From: Phialophora verrucosa
Lineage: Eukaryota > Ascomycota > Eurotiomycetes > Chaetothyriales > Herpotrichiellaceae
Length of the DNA stretch: 64,000 nt
Assembly: GCA_002099365.1 (NCBI GenBank)
Contig: MSED01000003.1
Coordinates: forward strand, 1,178,001 to 1,242,000
Reading direction: 5' to 3'
Of this stretch, positions 11,388 through 22,534 are shown piece after piece; the first letter of the stretch is position 1; each line of letters begins with the position of its first letter. Below the pieces are notes generated by a model. It did no database searches, was not told where the DNA came from, and saw nothing but the letters and a program-made list of their open reading frames with translations. Both the position numbers and the translations under genes were made by a program.

Positions 11388-13553
11388 TCAGTCTTCGTCT
11401 TCGCCTTCATCGTCGTCACCTTCTACTTCGTCGTCCATCTCTGTCTTTCTCCTCTTTTCCCGGCTTTTACTCCTATCTTTTCTCTCGTCTCGCCCGCTGC
11501 CTCTCCTCGTGATCCGCTTTCTTGCTTCTCGTCTCTTGACTTCATTGACGTCCACATCAGGGTGCATCCGTCTGACATGCTCGTATAGCTTCTTCCCTTG
11601 CGAAAATGGACGCATAGTCCGCGGGCAGCCCTCGATCGGGCAGACAATCCGAGCTGAATCATGGATGTCAGATTCAGAAGATACGTCGGAGTCAGGGTCT
11701 GAGTCAGTGTGGAGGCCGCTGGAAGGGGCACTTGCAGCCCGAGCGCTTGATCGGGACACGGATCGGGCGGTCCGCACGCCTGCATGCATACTATCCAGAT
11801 GTCGCTGGAGGTGGTATTGTTTGCGGAAGGGGATGGTGTGCCGAGGGCAGGAACGGTGCGGGCAGACTCGTGCTCGCTCTATGGTGGAGACTCTGATTCC
11901 AGAGCACGTGGTGTCGTTGTCGAGGCAGGATTTGCAGGGCCTTGAAGCTCCGGATTGGTCCTCCAGAGGATGGCACCGTGAACGCGATGCTTGACAGGCT
12001 ATGCATGGCCTGGAGGTGCGGACGACAAGGACCCTATTTCGGTCGGTCGGTGAGGCGGTTTCTTCGCCTTCCCTAGGCGGCGTTGTGTCCTCGGTCTGGT
12101 CGGCCAGGTTTTCCGTGAAATACGACTCGGCTCCGTCTCTGTTTTGACCTTCGTGAAACGTGCGGAAGAGCATGTTCTCCCAAAATAGCTTTGCGCAGCG
12201 TTCGCTCGCCTGCTTGACAACCGCTTGGTCCCAACCCGTTAGACTCGCCATGCCCACGATGTCACTCCAATCCCGCAACCCAAGACTCCCAACTCGGCGC
12301 GAGAGCTTATCCCGCGCGGCGGACACGTTTGAGATGCCCGACACGGAGGTATTAGCGGACGAAGAACGGGCTCTTCTTCTCGACGCCGCTCGCGAAGAAC
12401 TCCTTCCTCGAGTTTGACTTTCCTCCGGCGTCTGCGAGTGGGAATATCTGCCTCTTGCCCTGCCCTGAGGTTTGGCCGCGTACGCGTATCTCGCCTTATG
12501 CAGACCAAGGAGCAGATCGTCTAGTTTGGAAAGGATATGTCGAGCGCTAGGGAGGAAGTATTGGCGTGCTTTATCGTCATCGGCGAGTGGGACGGGACGG
12601 TGCTCCGGTTCGTTGGCATCGTCGTCGCTGTGTTCGTCTTTAATATTCGCAAATTGGCCGTTGTCTCCGATGTTGTCATCACCATCATCGTCGAAGGCGA
12701 ATGGCTGGGAGTAGAATATAGGATCATCACCAGGTTGTGCTGACGGAGGAACATCCTCAACTTCGAGACCCGGACTATCTTCCATTTGGCCTTGCTCCAG
12801 TATCTCTGCCGTTTCAGCAGCATCATCATCTTGTTCGATGTCCATAGCGGCAGGCTTGTACTCTGTTTCCCATTCTCTCGCATTCCATCGTTCCCGCGCC
12901 AGTCGTGTAGCTGCCGCGATCAGCCATTCTTCCAGATTAGCGCTGGGTCTCATATCGGCGTGCGCACGACGTATGCCATCAGGGTGCAGTTGCGGCAGTA
13001 ACTCCTCCCTGGGGACTTGGTCGGGAGGCATCGGCCAAGCCGTCCATGACTTGGATAGCCTGAACTTGCTATCGTTGCTCTGCAGCTGGGATTCGGCCTC
13101 GACATCATCTCCGGCGCCAGAAGCAGCGGCAGATGAGGCTCGTTCTTTGCCTTTCCTACTCCGCTTCGGCTCTCTTCCAGCCAATTCATGCGCCTTGCGT
13201 TTAAGCCCGAACGCATTGAACAGATGGGTGCTAAGATCTTGGCTTCGCACACGGTCAAGGCTGAGGGCCGTTGTTCTTTCCTCCTTCGTCCAGGAGAGCC
13301 ATGTCGATGCCGGTCCGAAGTAGCGATTAGGTCGGCGGAAGTACGTTTCACTATCTTGGCCTTGGGCGTGCGGGTTTTCAGATATCAAAGCCGGTACTAT
13401 CCGCTGTGATGTCGATGTGGCGCCTGGTGATGTGGTGATTCCTCGTACGTGCGACTGTGTGATGTGAGGTGGTGATGAAGGCAGAATCCGATCAGGGGAC
13501 GGCGAAGACTCGATATGCTCGGCGTTTTCGACGTAAGTTGAATCCGAGTCCAT
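11388..13553 (-). CDS. RRN9: Rrn9-domain protein with zinc-cluster-like and two C2H2 motifs, 721 aa
   Basis: Probable RNA polymerase I initiation factor of the UAF/Rrn9 type, acting at rDNA promoters in the nucleolus. Single exon. The Rrn9 core (about residues 70-125) includes RRPNRYFGP, STWLSWT and DLSTHLFNAFGLKRK. The middle is acidic and Arg/Ser-rich. The C-terminal third is unusual. It holds a Zn2Cys6-spaced set C517, C520, C527 and C540, C543, C550. After it come two zinc fingers with the same spacing, C-x4-C-x15-H-x4-H (C564, C569, H585, H590; C638, C643, H659, H664). A very basic stretch and a Glu/Asp tail end the protein. All motifs are in one uninterrupted frame. The gene shares a 351-bp divergent promoter with MSH6. 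The Rrn9 assignment rests on the N-terminal pattern only. Confidence 0.8.
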   Translation of the reverse strand: MDSDSTYVENAEHIESSPSPDRILPSSPPHITQSHVRGITTSPGATSTSQRIVPALISENPHAQGQDSETYFRRPNRYFGPASTWLSWTKEERTTALSLDRVRSQDLSTHLFNAFGLKRKAHELAGREPKRSRKGKERASSAAASGAGDDVEAESQLQSNDSKFRLSKSWTAWPMPPDQVPREELLPQLHPDGIRRAHADMRPSANLEEWLIAAATRLARERWNAREWETEYKPAAMDIEQDDDAAETAEILEQGQMEDSPGLEVEDVPPSAQPGDDPIFYSQPFAFDDDGDDNIGDNGQFANIKDEHSDDDANEPEHRPVPLADDDKARQYFLPSARHILSKLDDLLLGLHKARYAYAAKPQGRARGRYSHSQTPEESQTRGRSSSRAASRRRARSSSANTSVSGISNVSAARDKLSRRVGSLGLRDWSDIVGMASLTGWDQAVVKQASERCAKLFWENMLFRTFHEGQNRDGAESYFTENLADQTEDTTPPREGEETASPTDRNRVLVVRTSRPCIACQASRSRCHPLEDQSGASRPCKSCLDNDTTCSGIRVSTIERARVCPHRSCPRHTIPFRKQYHLQRHLDSMHAGVRTARSVSRSSARAASAPSSGLHTDSDPDSDVSSESDIHDSARIVCPIEGCPRTMRPFSQGKKLYEHVRRMHPDVDVNEVKRREARKRITRRGSGRDERKDRSKSREKRRKTEMDDEVEGDDDEGEDED

Positions 13554-13904
13554 GCTAGTGTACCTACCCTGACTTCGAGGCTACGGAATAAATTAGCAGC
13601 ATACGGAGTAGAATAGCCCTGTGGGCCTGGTGGAGTTTGCATTTCTCTTGTGGCATGTTCCGTCGTGTGTGAACAAGGCTGGCAACTGGGGGTTCTGGGG
13701 GGTTGGAGGAGGAGGGGCACGACCAATCCCTGGACATCGCGGCTTTACGCGTCAGGTCCACGCTAGCTAGCCATTCTCCGAACTGACGCGCCTCAACTTT
13801 CTGTACTTTCTGGTCGCTCTCTCATTTTATATTCGAGTCTTCAGATTTCTCCCAGTATAATTCCCCCTCGGTAGGAATTTTGAGGTCCGTGCCAGTCTTT
13901 CAAG
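13554..13904. promoter_or_regulatory. 351-bp divergent promoter RRN9-like / MSH6
   Basis: The only sequence between the two start codons, so both promoters must lie here. It contains ACGCGTCA at 13747-13754 and TGACGCGC at 13784-13791, an inverted pair of TGACGCG(T/C). In yeasts ACGCGT is the MluI cell-cycle box bound by MBF (Mbp1-Swi6), which drives late-G1 genes for replication and repair, MSH6 among them. A TTTTATATTC stretch near 13825 could be a core promoter element for MSH6. Function is inferred. Confidence 0.5.
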
Positions 13905-16900
13905 ATGCCTAAGAAGAGTGCTTCCACTCCAGCAGCCACACCGGGGTTGAAGAAGTCATCCTCCGCTGGTGGACAAAAGACCTTGTTGGGCTTCTTTCAG
14001 AGGACTCCCTCCTCGAGTTCGCCTGCCGCACCAAGTGCTCGGTCTGCCGCTCCCGCTTCGACACCTGCTCCATCCAAGAGCCGGTCGAAACCAGCCAGTA
14101 CCGCTTCTGGCTCTACTCTGACGCCGGTACCCTCCAGTGATGCACTGGAGCCCGAAGATGAGGGTATACACACCACAAAGGCGAGTCTGCCGCCGTCCAA
14201 GAGTCTGCCATCGCCAGTGTCAGCTGACGGTGAGCAGACTAATGGCACGGGAGAGCTCACGAGCCGGGGTACGCCGTCACGGAGAGTAAGTTGACAGATC
14301 ACGCTCCAATCGCGTCTGGCTGACCGTTGACACGTACAGGTCAAGACGAAGAAGATCAATTACATAGAGTCAGACAGCGAGGGGACCGACGATGACGACG
14401 TGTTCAAACCCAAGGCTGCGCCCAAACCTCGACCTACGAAACGCAGACGCCTCTTTGATAGTGATACAGAGGATGTCTACGAACAGGAGAACGAGGTAGA
14501 GCAAGAAGACGGTGAGCGTGATGCTTTGGGTTGAGTTGGACAACGCTAATGCGGCCCTAGATATTGACGACTTCATTGCTCCAGACGACTCCGAAGAAGA
14601 GGTTCGCCGCCCTACCAAGCGCAAACGGCCATCCAAGAGCACTTCAAGAACCGACTCTTCTCATTTCACTCCTGCCGCCGATGATGGAGGGAATATGGAC
14701 TTGGACGACGTGGCCATTCCTGAAGGCACTTCGACTGCTCAACAGTGGACTTACGATCCTGAGAATCCTCAGCCTCTGCAACCACGACCTACCAACGTTC
14801 CTTCAAAACAACCAAGTGGAAAGAAAATGAAAGCACACATGACCGAGCCCGAGCAGCGCCACGCTTGGCTCGAGGATGTTAGAGACATTGATCGCAATCC
14901 TCCTGGTCATCCCGATTATGATCCGAGGACGTTGTATATCCCGCCCATGGCGTGGAAAAACTTCTCCCCATTCGAAAAGCAGTACTGGGAGATCAAGCAA
15001 AAGTTCTGGGATACAATTGTGTTTTTCAAGAAGGGTAAATTCTATGAGCTGTATGAGAACGACGCCACAATTGGCCACCAATTGTTCGATTTGAAGTTGA
15101 CAGACCGCGTTAACATGAGAATGGTTGGCGTCCCGGAGTCGAGCCTTGAACTGTGGGCCAACCAGTTCGTAGCAAAAGGGTTCAAGATTGCCCGGGTCGA
15201 CCAGCAAGAAACCGCTCTTGGAAAAGACATGCGTGAACGAGACGAAAAATCAAGCGGCTTTGGCAGCAAAAAGAGCAAGGAAGACAAGGTCATCAAGCGA
15301 GAACTCGCCTGCGTTCTGACTGCGGGCACTCTGGTTGATGGTGCCATGCTTCAGGATGATATGTCCACCTATTGTGTTGCTATCAAGGAGTCAGAAGTGG
15401 ACGACTTGCCTGCATTCGGTGTGGCATTTGTCGATACAGCCACGGGCCAGTTCAATGTCTCCGAGTTTGTTGACGATGCAGACCTAACCAGATTCGAGAC
15501 CTTTATTGCTCAGACAAGACCTCAGGAGCTCTTACTCGAAAAGTGTGGCATTACCACCAAGACATTACGGATCCTCAAGAACAACACCGGTCCCACAACC
15601 ATCTGGAATTATCTAAAACCTGGCAAGGAGTTCTGGGAAGGGCATATCACAGTCAAAGAGATAGAGGCAGAAGACTACTTTCCCGCCGGATGGCCAGCGG
15701 CATTGGAAGAGGCCAGAGAGAAGGATCTCGTGATGTCCGCCCTCGGAGCTCTTATCCAGTACTTGCGGACACTCAAGATCGAGCGGGACCTGATTACTAT
15801 GGGCAACTTTACTTGGTATGACCCTATCAGGAAGGCGACGAGTCTAGTCCTTGACGGTCAAACCCTGATTAACTTGGAAATCTTCGCCAATTCTTACGAC
15901 GGCGGCGTTGAAGGCACACTCTTCCAACTTCTCAATCGCTGCATCACACCCTTTGGCAAACGTATGTTCAAGCAATGGGTCTGCCACCCACTCATGGATA
16001 CCAAAAACATCAACGCCCGACTGGACGCCGTCGACTCACTTAACGCGGATGCAAAGGTTAGAGACCGATTCACCTCGCAAATGACAAAGATGCCAGATCT
16101 AGAGAGATTGATCTCCCGTGTCCACGCTGGAACCTGCAAAGTTCAAGACTTTGTCAAAGTCCTTGAGGGCTTCGAGCAGATCGACCATACCATGTCTCTC
16201 CTACGGGACGGCACAGGTCGACCCTCAGACGGCGAAGGTGTAATCGGGCAGCTCATCTCGGCTATGCCAGATCTCGGACCCCGTCTCAAGTACTGGCACG
16301 ATGCCTTCGACCGCCAGAAGGCTAAAGAGACAGGCATCCTGGTCCCTGAGCCTGGCGTGGAAGAGGACTTTGACAACTCCCAAGCCACAATCGACTCCAT
16401 CAACAAGAAATTTGACGCCCTCATCAGCAAATGGCGTGGGGAGCTCGGGTCTAGTAAAATATGCTACCGCGACAACGGCAAGGAGATCATGCAGATGGAA
16501 GTACCCCTCAAGGTGAAAGTTCCTGCAAATTGGGATCAAATGTCCGCCACGGCATCTGTCAAGCGCTACTACTTCCCTGAACTGCGCACCCTGGTAAGAA
16601 AGCTGCAGGAAGCGCAAGAAACCCATTCTCAGATCGTCAAGGACGTTGCACGCAAACTGTACGCCAAATTCGACGAGAATTACGACATTTGGCTTGCAGC
16701 AGTGAAAATAATAGCCCAACTCGATTGTCTTGTTTCCCTCGCGAAAGCGAGCACCAGCCTAGGCCATCCCAGCTGCCGTCCCGAGTTTGTGGAAGAAGAC
16801 CCCGAAACTGGCAAAGCGACGCTTGAACTCGTCGATCTGCGCCACCCCTGCCTCCTCACAAAAGTCGACGACTTCATCCCCAATGATATCGTCCTCGGCG

Positions 16901-17664
16901 GCGCGAACCCAAACCTCACACTGCTGACTGGTGCCAACGCGGCCGGAAAATCCACCGTTCTCAGGATGACCTGCATTGCCGTGATCATGGCTCAGGTCGG
17001 ATGCTATCTCCCGTGCGAGTCTGCCCGACTCACACCGTTTGATCGCATCATGTCCCGCCTCGGGGCGCAGGACCACATCTTCGCCGCTCAGTCGACCTTT
17101 TTCGTTGAGCTGGCCGAGACGAAGAAGATCCTCGCCGAAGCCACGCCGCGCAGCCTCGTCATCCTCGACGAACTCGGCCGCGGCACGTCCTCGCACGACG
17201 GCGTCGCTGTGGCACAGGCCGTCTTGCATCATCTCGCCACGCATGTCGGCTGTCTGGGCTTCTTCGCCACACACTATCACAGCCTGAGCCAGGAGTTCGC
17301 ACATCATCCCGAAATCTGCGCCAAGAGGATGAAGATCCTGGTCGACGATGCGGACCGCCGAGTCACGTTCTTGTATAAGCTGGAGGAAGGCACCGCGGAG
17401 GGCAGTTTCGGCATGCATTGCGCGAGTATGTGTGGGATCCGGGAGGGGGTTATTGAAAGGGCTGAGGAGGCGGCCAAACAGTGGGAGATCAGTCACGTCA
17501 TGCACGCAAAGGCGAATAGAGGGACTGAGAAGGAGAAGGAGGATAAATTGGAAGAAGCCCCCTTGGGCATTCTCAGCGACGTTGCGTGGATATTGAAGGC
17601 CAAAGACCAAGACATTGGTGAGCGCGCCGTGGAGGTCTTGATGAAGTGTATTGAAGCGTTGTGA
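13905..17664 (+). CDS. MSH6: DNA mismatch repair ATPase MSH6, 1218 aa, three exons
   Basis: Partner of MSH2 in MutS-alpha, which recognises base mismatches and small loops. Exons: 13905-14285, 14340-14511 and 14561-17664; both introns are GT-AG of 54 and 49 nt and keep frame. An N-terminal PCNA-interacting box, Q24-x2-L27-x2-F30-F31, is clear, followed by a disordered Ser/Pro/acidic region. The mismatch-reading motif KGKFYELYE (Phe-x-Glu, about residues 343-351) is intact. The C-terminal ABC ATPase has Walker A GANAAGKST (about 975), Walker B LVILDELGRGTSS (about 1050) and the FFATHYH switch. Length fits fungal MSH6. Confidence 0.97.
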
Positions 17665-18505
17665 GGCGCGAGGGGAATACCACGATTGCGAACGGACCTG
17701 TCTAAGTATCGAGGAGGGCGTGGCCATCTCGGGTGAGCTGTATGTGCCCTGCCATCAGGGTTTTGTCGTTGTGTCTGTGAATCAGAAGACGAGCGCGAAG
17801 GATTATTATTTCGTGAAAGCAGGCGGACTGGGTTCAAGTCGGAGTTTGGGGTTCGAATTTAGGAGATCGAAATATCTCTGTACAGGACAATACAACGCGA
17901 CATCGTCGCGCGAGAGTCAAAGAAGAATATCGTCCGGAATATAGTGCTCCGCACCGAGGATCGAAATTGCGATATGCATAAGGGATGAGTGAGCCGACAA
18001 GGAAAGTGAAAGGCGGAGTGTATACCAGTTTGGGTTCAATTCCAGTTCCAATTCCAATCTCAATCTCAATTTCATGTTCAATTCCACTTTTCGTTCGGGT
18101 GGCTCTCGCGTGCATTTCCTTCCCCCGGAAGTGAGTGTTTTAAGTTGCTCATACTTGACATCGATGCCATGATCGGTCCGTCTCCTAGAACGAGACTCTC
18201 CTGATAAGTGGGCGATCCCTTGGAGCTCGCGCCGGTCAACCTAGCTCATGTCCTGCGCTGGCAAACGATGACTGACTGTCCTGTCCAAGATCCGTGTTTC
18301 CGATTTCACTTTGCTCAGCACTGAAAATCCAATGGCTCCGTATCCGTTCAGTCGGCCCCATGATCGCTAGCTCGTGCATCCTCCTGGAATTGTACCTTGC
18401 GTTCGTCGCTCGTCGTGGTAATGTCTTGCACTGAGGGGAGAGCAGAGCCAGATCTCAAATCTCCACGGCGGCGGTGGGAGACTCGGCTGTCTCAGGACCC
18501 TCGAC
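17665..18505. other. intergenic, convergent, with degenerate TTCCAAT-type repeat
   Basis: 841 bp between the 3' ends of MSH6 and the Myb-like gene. Around 18035-18095 there is a run of degenerate pyrimidine-rich units of the kind TTCCAATCTCAA and TTCAATTCCAG. No coding frame with resemblance to a family was found. Confidence 0.5.
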
Positions 18506-19667
18506 TTAAGTACCGGTAGTATCAGCCTCAGTGATGTCACCATCCTCAGCAGCAGCAGCAGCAGCGTCGTCGTCGTTGGCTTTGTCAGTGGGGCTATTGC
18601 CCCTATACGATCAATGTTAGTAGGTGGCTGTGGAGGCATAGAAGAGGAGCAGGACATACTCAGACTTGGGAGCAGGGATATTTGGTGTCACAGTCTTCTT
18701 GCTAGGAGGGGCACCGTTTACCTCTGCAGCATCAGAGCCACCCGCCTCTTTCTTCACCTTGATGACGTCTGCAGCATGTTCGTCAGGAGTGGCGGCAGGC
18801 AGAGCTGGCTCATTCTCGTCCGCAGGTTCAGACTTGACCTGGCCAGCAGGAGCAGCTTTCTTTCCCTTCGCCGGCGTAGCTTTGGCTGGAGTGACCTTGT
18901 TGTTGCCTTCGTTCTCGGCACCACTCTCGGCGGCGGCGGCGGCGGCCTTCTTCTTGGCAGGAGTTCGGCGTTTCTTTGCCGGCGGCTTCTCATCATTTTC
19001 ATCGTCGCCAGCAGCTGGAGTCTCACCATTTGCAGCGGCCTCGGCGTCTTTCTCAGCCTTGGTCTTGCGGCCACGCTTCTTGGGAGTGGTAGTAGTGGTC
19101 TTTGGTGTGGCTGGAGCATCTGTTCAAAAGGGTCAATAAAAGACGAGTGAACTGGAGGGGAAAATGAAATAAACAGCAAGAGTTGAGGAACAGAGCTGCA
19201 CGTGTTTCAAATGTCGGTTGTGACTCACCCTCAGACTCATTCACTTCGCCGTTTGCGGGAGCGGTAGAAGTAGCCTTGGTCTTACCGTCGCCTGTATCGT
19301 CGTCGCCGTCGTTGTCATCAGCTTCGGCCTTGACATCTTTCTTGGCAGCAGGCTTTCTCGGGGTTTTTGGCTTTGGAGATGCCGCAGCAGTAGATGCCCC
19401 GTCAGTCTTTGGGCTGTTCCCGAAGACCTTTCTTCTGACAGCGCACCACGCAGTGTTGGCAGAATTGCTGTTCTTGGAACCGAGAGCTGTGGCTAAGGCG
19501 TCGTAGTCGACCTGAGAACCGTGTTAAATCGTGACAAGAACATTTGCTCGCTTGGGACTCACCTGAAGCTCGCCACTCTTGAGATTCTGAAGGCCTGCGA
19601 GGAGAACTTCTTGCTCACGAGGAGTCAGGCCCGCCATGACCCCCTTGCTCTTAGTGTCTTCAGACAT
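18506..19667 (-). CDS. Myb-like DNA-binding, Lys/Ala-rich nuclear protein, 314 aa, four exons
   Basis: Small fungal nuclear protein. Exons on the minus strand: 19667-19563, 19511-19229, 19119-18660 and 18602-18506 (945 nt, frame kept throughout). The N-terminal 65 residues (GLTPREQEVLLAGLQ, VDYDALATALGSKNSNSANTAW, RRKVFGN) match the short Myb/SANT-like domain found in many ascomycete proteins. The rest is low-complexity Lys/Ala/Pro/Glu, with an AT-hook-like KKRGRKTK early in exon 3 and a histone H1-like character. Exon 4 encodes six consecutive Ala from a GCT repeat. Likely chromatin-associated; no specific role can be read. Confidence 0.82.
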
Positions 19668-20004
19668 CGTGACTGCTGCACAGGATTGTAGATGGAGGTG
19701 ATGTGGTGAGCAGTAGTGGTGATAGTGGGTGGTGAAAGACTTAAGTAGTTGTGTTGCTAACGGACGGGTGATGAAAAGAGGAGATCCAGTGAGACGAGTC
19801 TGGTGGTCAATGTGGAAGGGAAAGAGGGTGAAGATGGTCACATTTATAGCTGAGAGCTGAGAGCCTCAGTTCCAGGCCAATGCCTATGCTTGGCCTACTG
19901 TTGTGCCAGTGAATGAATATGTGGCATACGCGAATTCTGCCGCACACCTGTCCAGTGACATTGACCGTGAGATGAATAGCAGCTCATAATGCTTAGGATA
20001 TCAC
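19668..20004. promoter_or_regulatory. upstream region of the Myb-like gene
   Basis: 337 bp between the start of the Myb-like gene and the 3' end of the TMEM70-like gene; both are on the minus strand. It should contain the Myb-like promoter. No motif is named. Confidence 0.45.
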
Positions 20005-21112
20005 TCATCGCCGCCATTTGGACGTGACGTTACTTTCGATTCCGGTCAGCCGTTCGTACACCTTGGACCAGATACCCGGAGTGACATCTCGCGCCGCTCT
20101 CCCTCCAGCTGATTCGGGCCGCACGTAGAACTGAGTTGGATTTGGCCTTAGAAGGAAGCCTCGAGTGACAAGTGGTCCTATCCATTGAAAGCTTACAGGC
20201 CGCCAGAGGCTCTTTGTAGGCCTTGTATCTGCAATTTTCAATGACACCACATCGGTAATCATCGTGGCTCGCATAAATCTCATTTCCAGCGTAGCGTCTG
20301 CCGGAAGACTCGTGGCATAAGACATGGCCAGCTTAGGGGAACCTTGAGCTGACGGTGGAAGTCGAAGAAAGATCTCTGTCACCATCGGCCTGAGAGCCCA
20401 ATTTATGCATACGAAGGGCATAGCGCCGGCCAGCCATACTATGGACTAGAGTTAGCGAAGCACTTTCTGAGGTTGCAGCAGACACATACAGGCAGCAACG
20501 GTCGACATTGAGCTGCCACTGACCCAGTGGGCCGGAGCTACTATGATAGTGACAAAAGCCAGTGCCATTATGCTGGTGAAGCGAAGGAAGGTAAGCATAT
20601 ATATCCTGCCATTCCCCGCCGTGTATATGCGAATTCTCCTCTTGTACACTGTGCCCGGTCAGCCTACTATGAGCGGTTAAAAAGAGGCCGCGAGTACCTT
20701 TGGGTTCCACACGAGGAGGCAACCTCCTTGTCAGCTGCTCGATGTGAAGCCGCTCTTTCGGAGACAGTGTCAGGCCAGGAGCGATGTCGGCCTTCGGGAT
20801 GACCTTGAGAGGCACTGGAATCTTGCGGTCACTGTCCAGAGACTTCGCGTCGTCTGGGGGTATAACAAGTTCCCTGCTATCTGGCGAGGGCACGGCTGAA
20901 GGCTCTGACGACTGGGCATTGCCCTTTTTCTGGGCCTGTAGCCGACTGTGAACAACTTGTATTGGTAAATTCTCATTCTTCCTCTGTTCCGACCCTTTCA
21001 GTTGGGGTTTGAAGGTGGTGAAACGAGCTCGACTTGAGGGCACATGCTGGCGTGAGCAGGCGTAGAAGGCATGGCGGATGTCGGCCACCAGAACCGGAGG
21101 CAGGCTTCTCAT
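20005..21112 (-). CDS. TMEM70/186/223-like mitochondrial membrane protein, 335 aa, three exons
   Basis: Exons on the minus strand: 21112-20698, 20648-20490 and 20438-20005, with 49- and 51-nt GT-AG introns; 1008 nt in frame. Residues 1-35 are basic and hydroxylated (MRSLPPVLVADIRHAF, SSRARFTTF), fitting a mitochondrial presequence. Splicing assembles GNGRIYMLTFLRFTS, a first hydrophobic segment (IMALAFVTIIVAPAHW), then ALWLAGAMPFVCINWALRPMV as a second. A C-terminal beta-rich part follows. This two-TM hairpin with flanking soluble parts is the TMEM70-family layout; members assist respiratory-complex assembly. An upstream in-frame ATG at 21268 would add 52 residues that do not look like a presequence. 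The family call is by pattern. Confidence 0.68.
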
Positions 21113-21352
21113 TGACCTGTGAGATCGATGATCAGCGATAGGGTCGCAACAGCAGTCTGTCTCAGCGCGGTCGTAACAACCATTGAAGTTGGAGATCCCA
21201 CGCGTTTGTGAAACTCGGCGGAAACTGCGCCGAGAAATGCATCCGCAGGGATGACCTCCACCCTTCACTGTCCTCTACCCCAAACACTCACTCGCATACA
21301 AGGTCGCTGAACAATGCATTACAACAGCAGATGAGCTGAGGGAGAGACGCTG

Positions 21353-22534
21353 TTGCAGACTCTTCTCAAAATGTGGCAACGGCCGCTGAGATGGTGCTTG
21401 ACGACAGTCTCATTCGTCTCTCTTCTCTCCTTGCAAGGCCTGGCATACACCCCTCTCTCAGATGACACCATCCTCGACCGTCTCGCCCAGCCAGATACGG
21501 CTGACTTCGACATCCATACAGGCAATCTACTCGCTCCGATTCTGATCCCTCGAGTTCCGGGCACCGAAGGCTCAAGGAAGGTGCTTCAGCACTTCGTCGA
21601 CTTCTTCCGCGGTTCGCTTCCAGATTGGACCGTATCTTTCCAGAACTCAACTTCGAAAACCCCTACCCATGGTGACAATGAAGTCCCCTTCGTGAACTTG
21701 ATCGCGACTCGAGACCCCCCATGGGCCGACCCAGGCAATGTCGGACGCTTGACTTTGGTCGCCCACTACGACTCGAAATACCGGCCAGAGGGATTCATTG
21801 GAGCCACCGACTCCGCTGCGCCATGTGCCATGATCATGCATGCGGTCAAATCTATCGACGCTGCTCTGACCAAGAAGTGGGACACAATGCGGGAGCAAGG
21901 TTCCACTAATCCTGACTTTGAGGAGCAGAAGGGAATACAAGTCTTGTTTCTCGACGGCGAGGAGGCTTTTCTGAGCTGGACAGCTACGGACAGCATTTAT
22001 GGCGCCAGGTCACTTGCTGAGGAGTGGGAGCACACAGTGCATCCTGCAACGAGCATCTACAAGAACTACCTCGACTCTATCGAGCTATTCGTCCTGTTAG
22101 ATCTGCTTGGCTCCTCCGAGAATCTTCCCATCCCATCATGGCAACATAGCTCCCATTGGTCTTATGTGAGGATGGCAGAAGCTGAACAACGCCTTCGCAA
22201 GTTAGGTCTGTTCAGGAGCAAGTCCCGTACCTGGCTCCCCGAGAAGGACAAGAAAGAAACAGACCGATTCCAAAGCTATGTCATGCAGGACGACCACATT
22301 CCATTCATCGCCAGAGGCGTCCAAGTTTTGCACCTCATCCCTGGTCGCTTTCCTAGCGTGTGGCATACCATGAATGACGATGGCGATCATTTGGACATTC
22401 CGACCGTGGAGGATTGGGCCCTCCTCACATCCGTGTTTGCTGCCGAGTACATGGAACTAGAGGGCTTTTTCGAGGGAAAGCCGTCTTCCCAGAAAACGAG
22501 TAGGCACGAACATACCAGTAAGGATGAACTTTGA
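21353..22534 (+). CDS. secreted glutaminyl-peptide cyclotransferase-like enzyme (M28 fold), 393 aa
   Basis: Zinc enzyme of the QPCT/M28 aminopeptidase-like family, which cyclises N-terminal Gln/Glu to pyroglutamate. Single exon. N-terminal hydrophobic segment (about residues 13-31) is a signal peptide or signal anchor. Family motifs in order: HYDSK (about 138), GATDSAAPCAMIM with the zinc Asp (about 155), LDGEEAF with catalytic and zinc Glu (about 200-205), and the C-terminal zinc His in SVWHTMNDDGDH (about 337). NLIAT and GSRKVLQHFVDFF also fit. Length is normal. The gene diverges from the TMEM70-like gene with 240 bp between starts. The start at 21353 is the first ATG; a second at residue 7 is also possible. 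Confidence 0.9.
   Translation: MQTLLKMWQRPLRWCLTTVSFVSLLSLQGLAYTPLSDDTILDRLAQPDTADFDIHTGNLLAPILIPRVPGTEGSRKVLQHFVDFFRGSLPDWTVSFQNSTSKTPTHGDNEVPFVNLIATRDPPWADPGNVGRLTLVAHYDSKYRPEGFIGATDSAAPCAMIMHAVKSIDAALTKKWDTMREQGSTNPDFEEQKGIQVLFLDGEEAFLSWTATDSIYGARSLAEEWEHTVHPATSIYKNYLDSIELFVLLDLLGSSENLPIPSWQHSSHWSYVRMAEAEQRLRKLGLFRSKSRTWLPEKDKKETDRFQSYVMQDDHIPFIARGVQVLHLIPGRFPSVWHTMNDDGDHLDIPTVEDWALLTSVFAAEYMELEGFFEGKPSSQKTSRHEHTSKDEL

Noticed and set aside
11281..11994. Plus-strand frame of 237 codons over the Rrn9-like gene
   Set aside because: It is a Ser/Leu-rich mirror of the Lys/Arg/Glu-rich C-terminus on the minus strand.
16759..17727. Long antisense frame (322 codons) over the MSH6 ATPase domain
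   Set aside because: It lies fully within conserved MSH6 coding sequence; GC-rich third positions keep the opposite frame open. No family resemblance.
18035..18095. TTCAATTCC-type sequences resembling tRNA T-loop (B box) words
   Set aside because: They are part of a degenerate repeat; no A box or cloverleaf can be drawn.
18540..18570. CAG/CTG triplet run near the end of the Myb-like gene
   Set aside because: It encodes the six-Ala run in exon 4 and needs no separate explanation.
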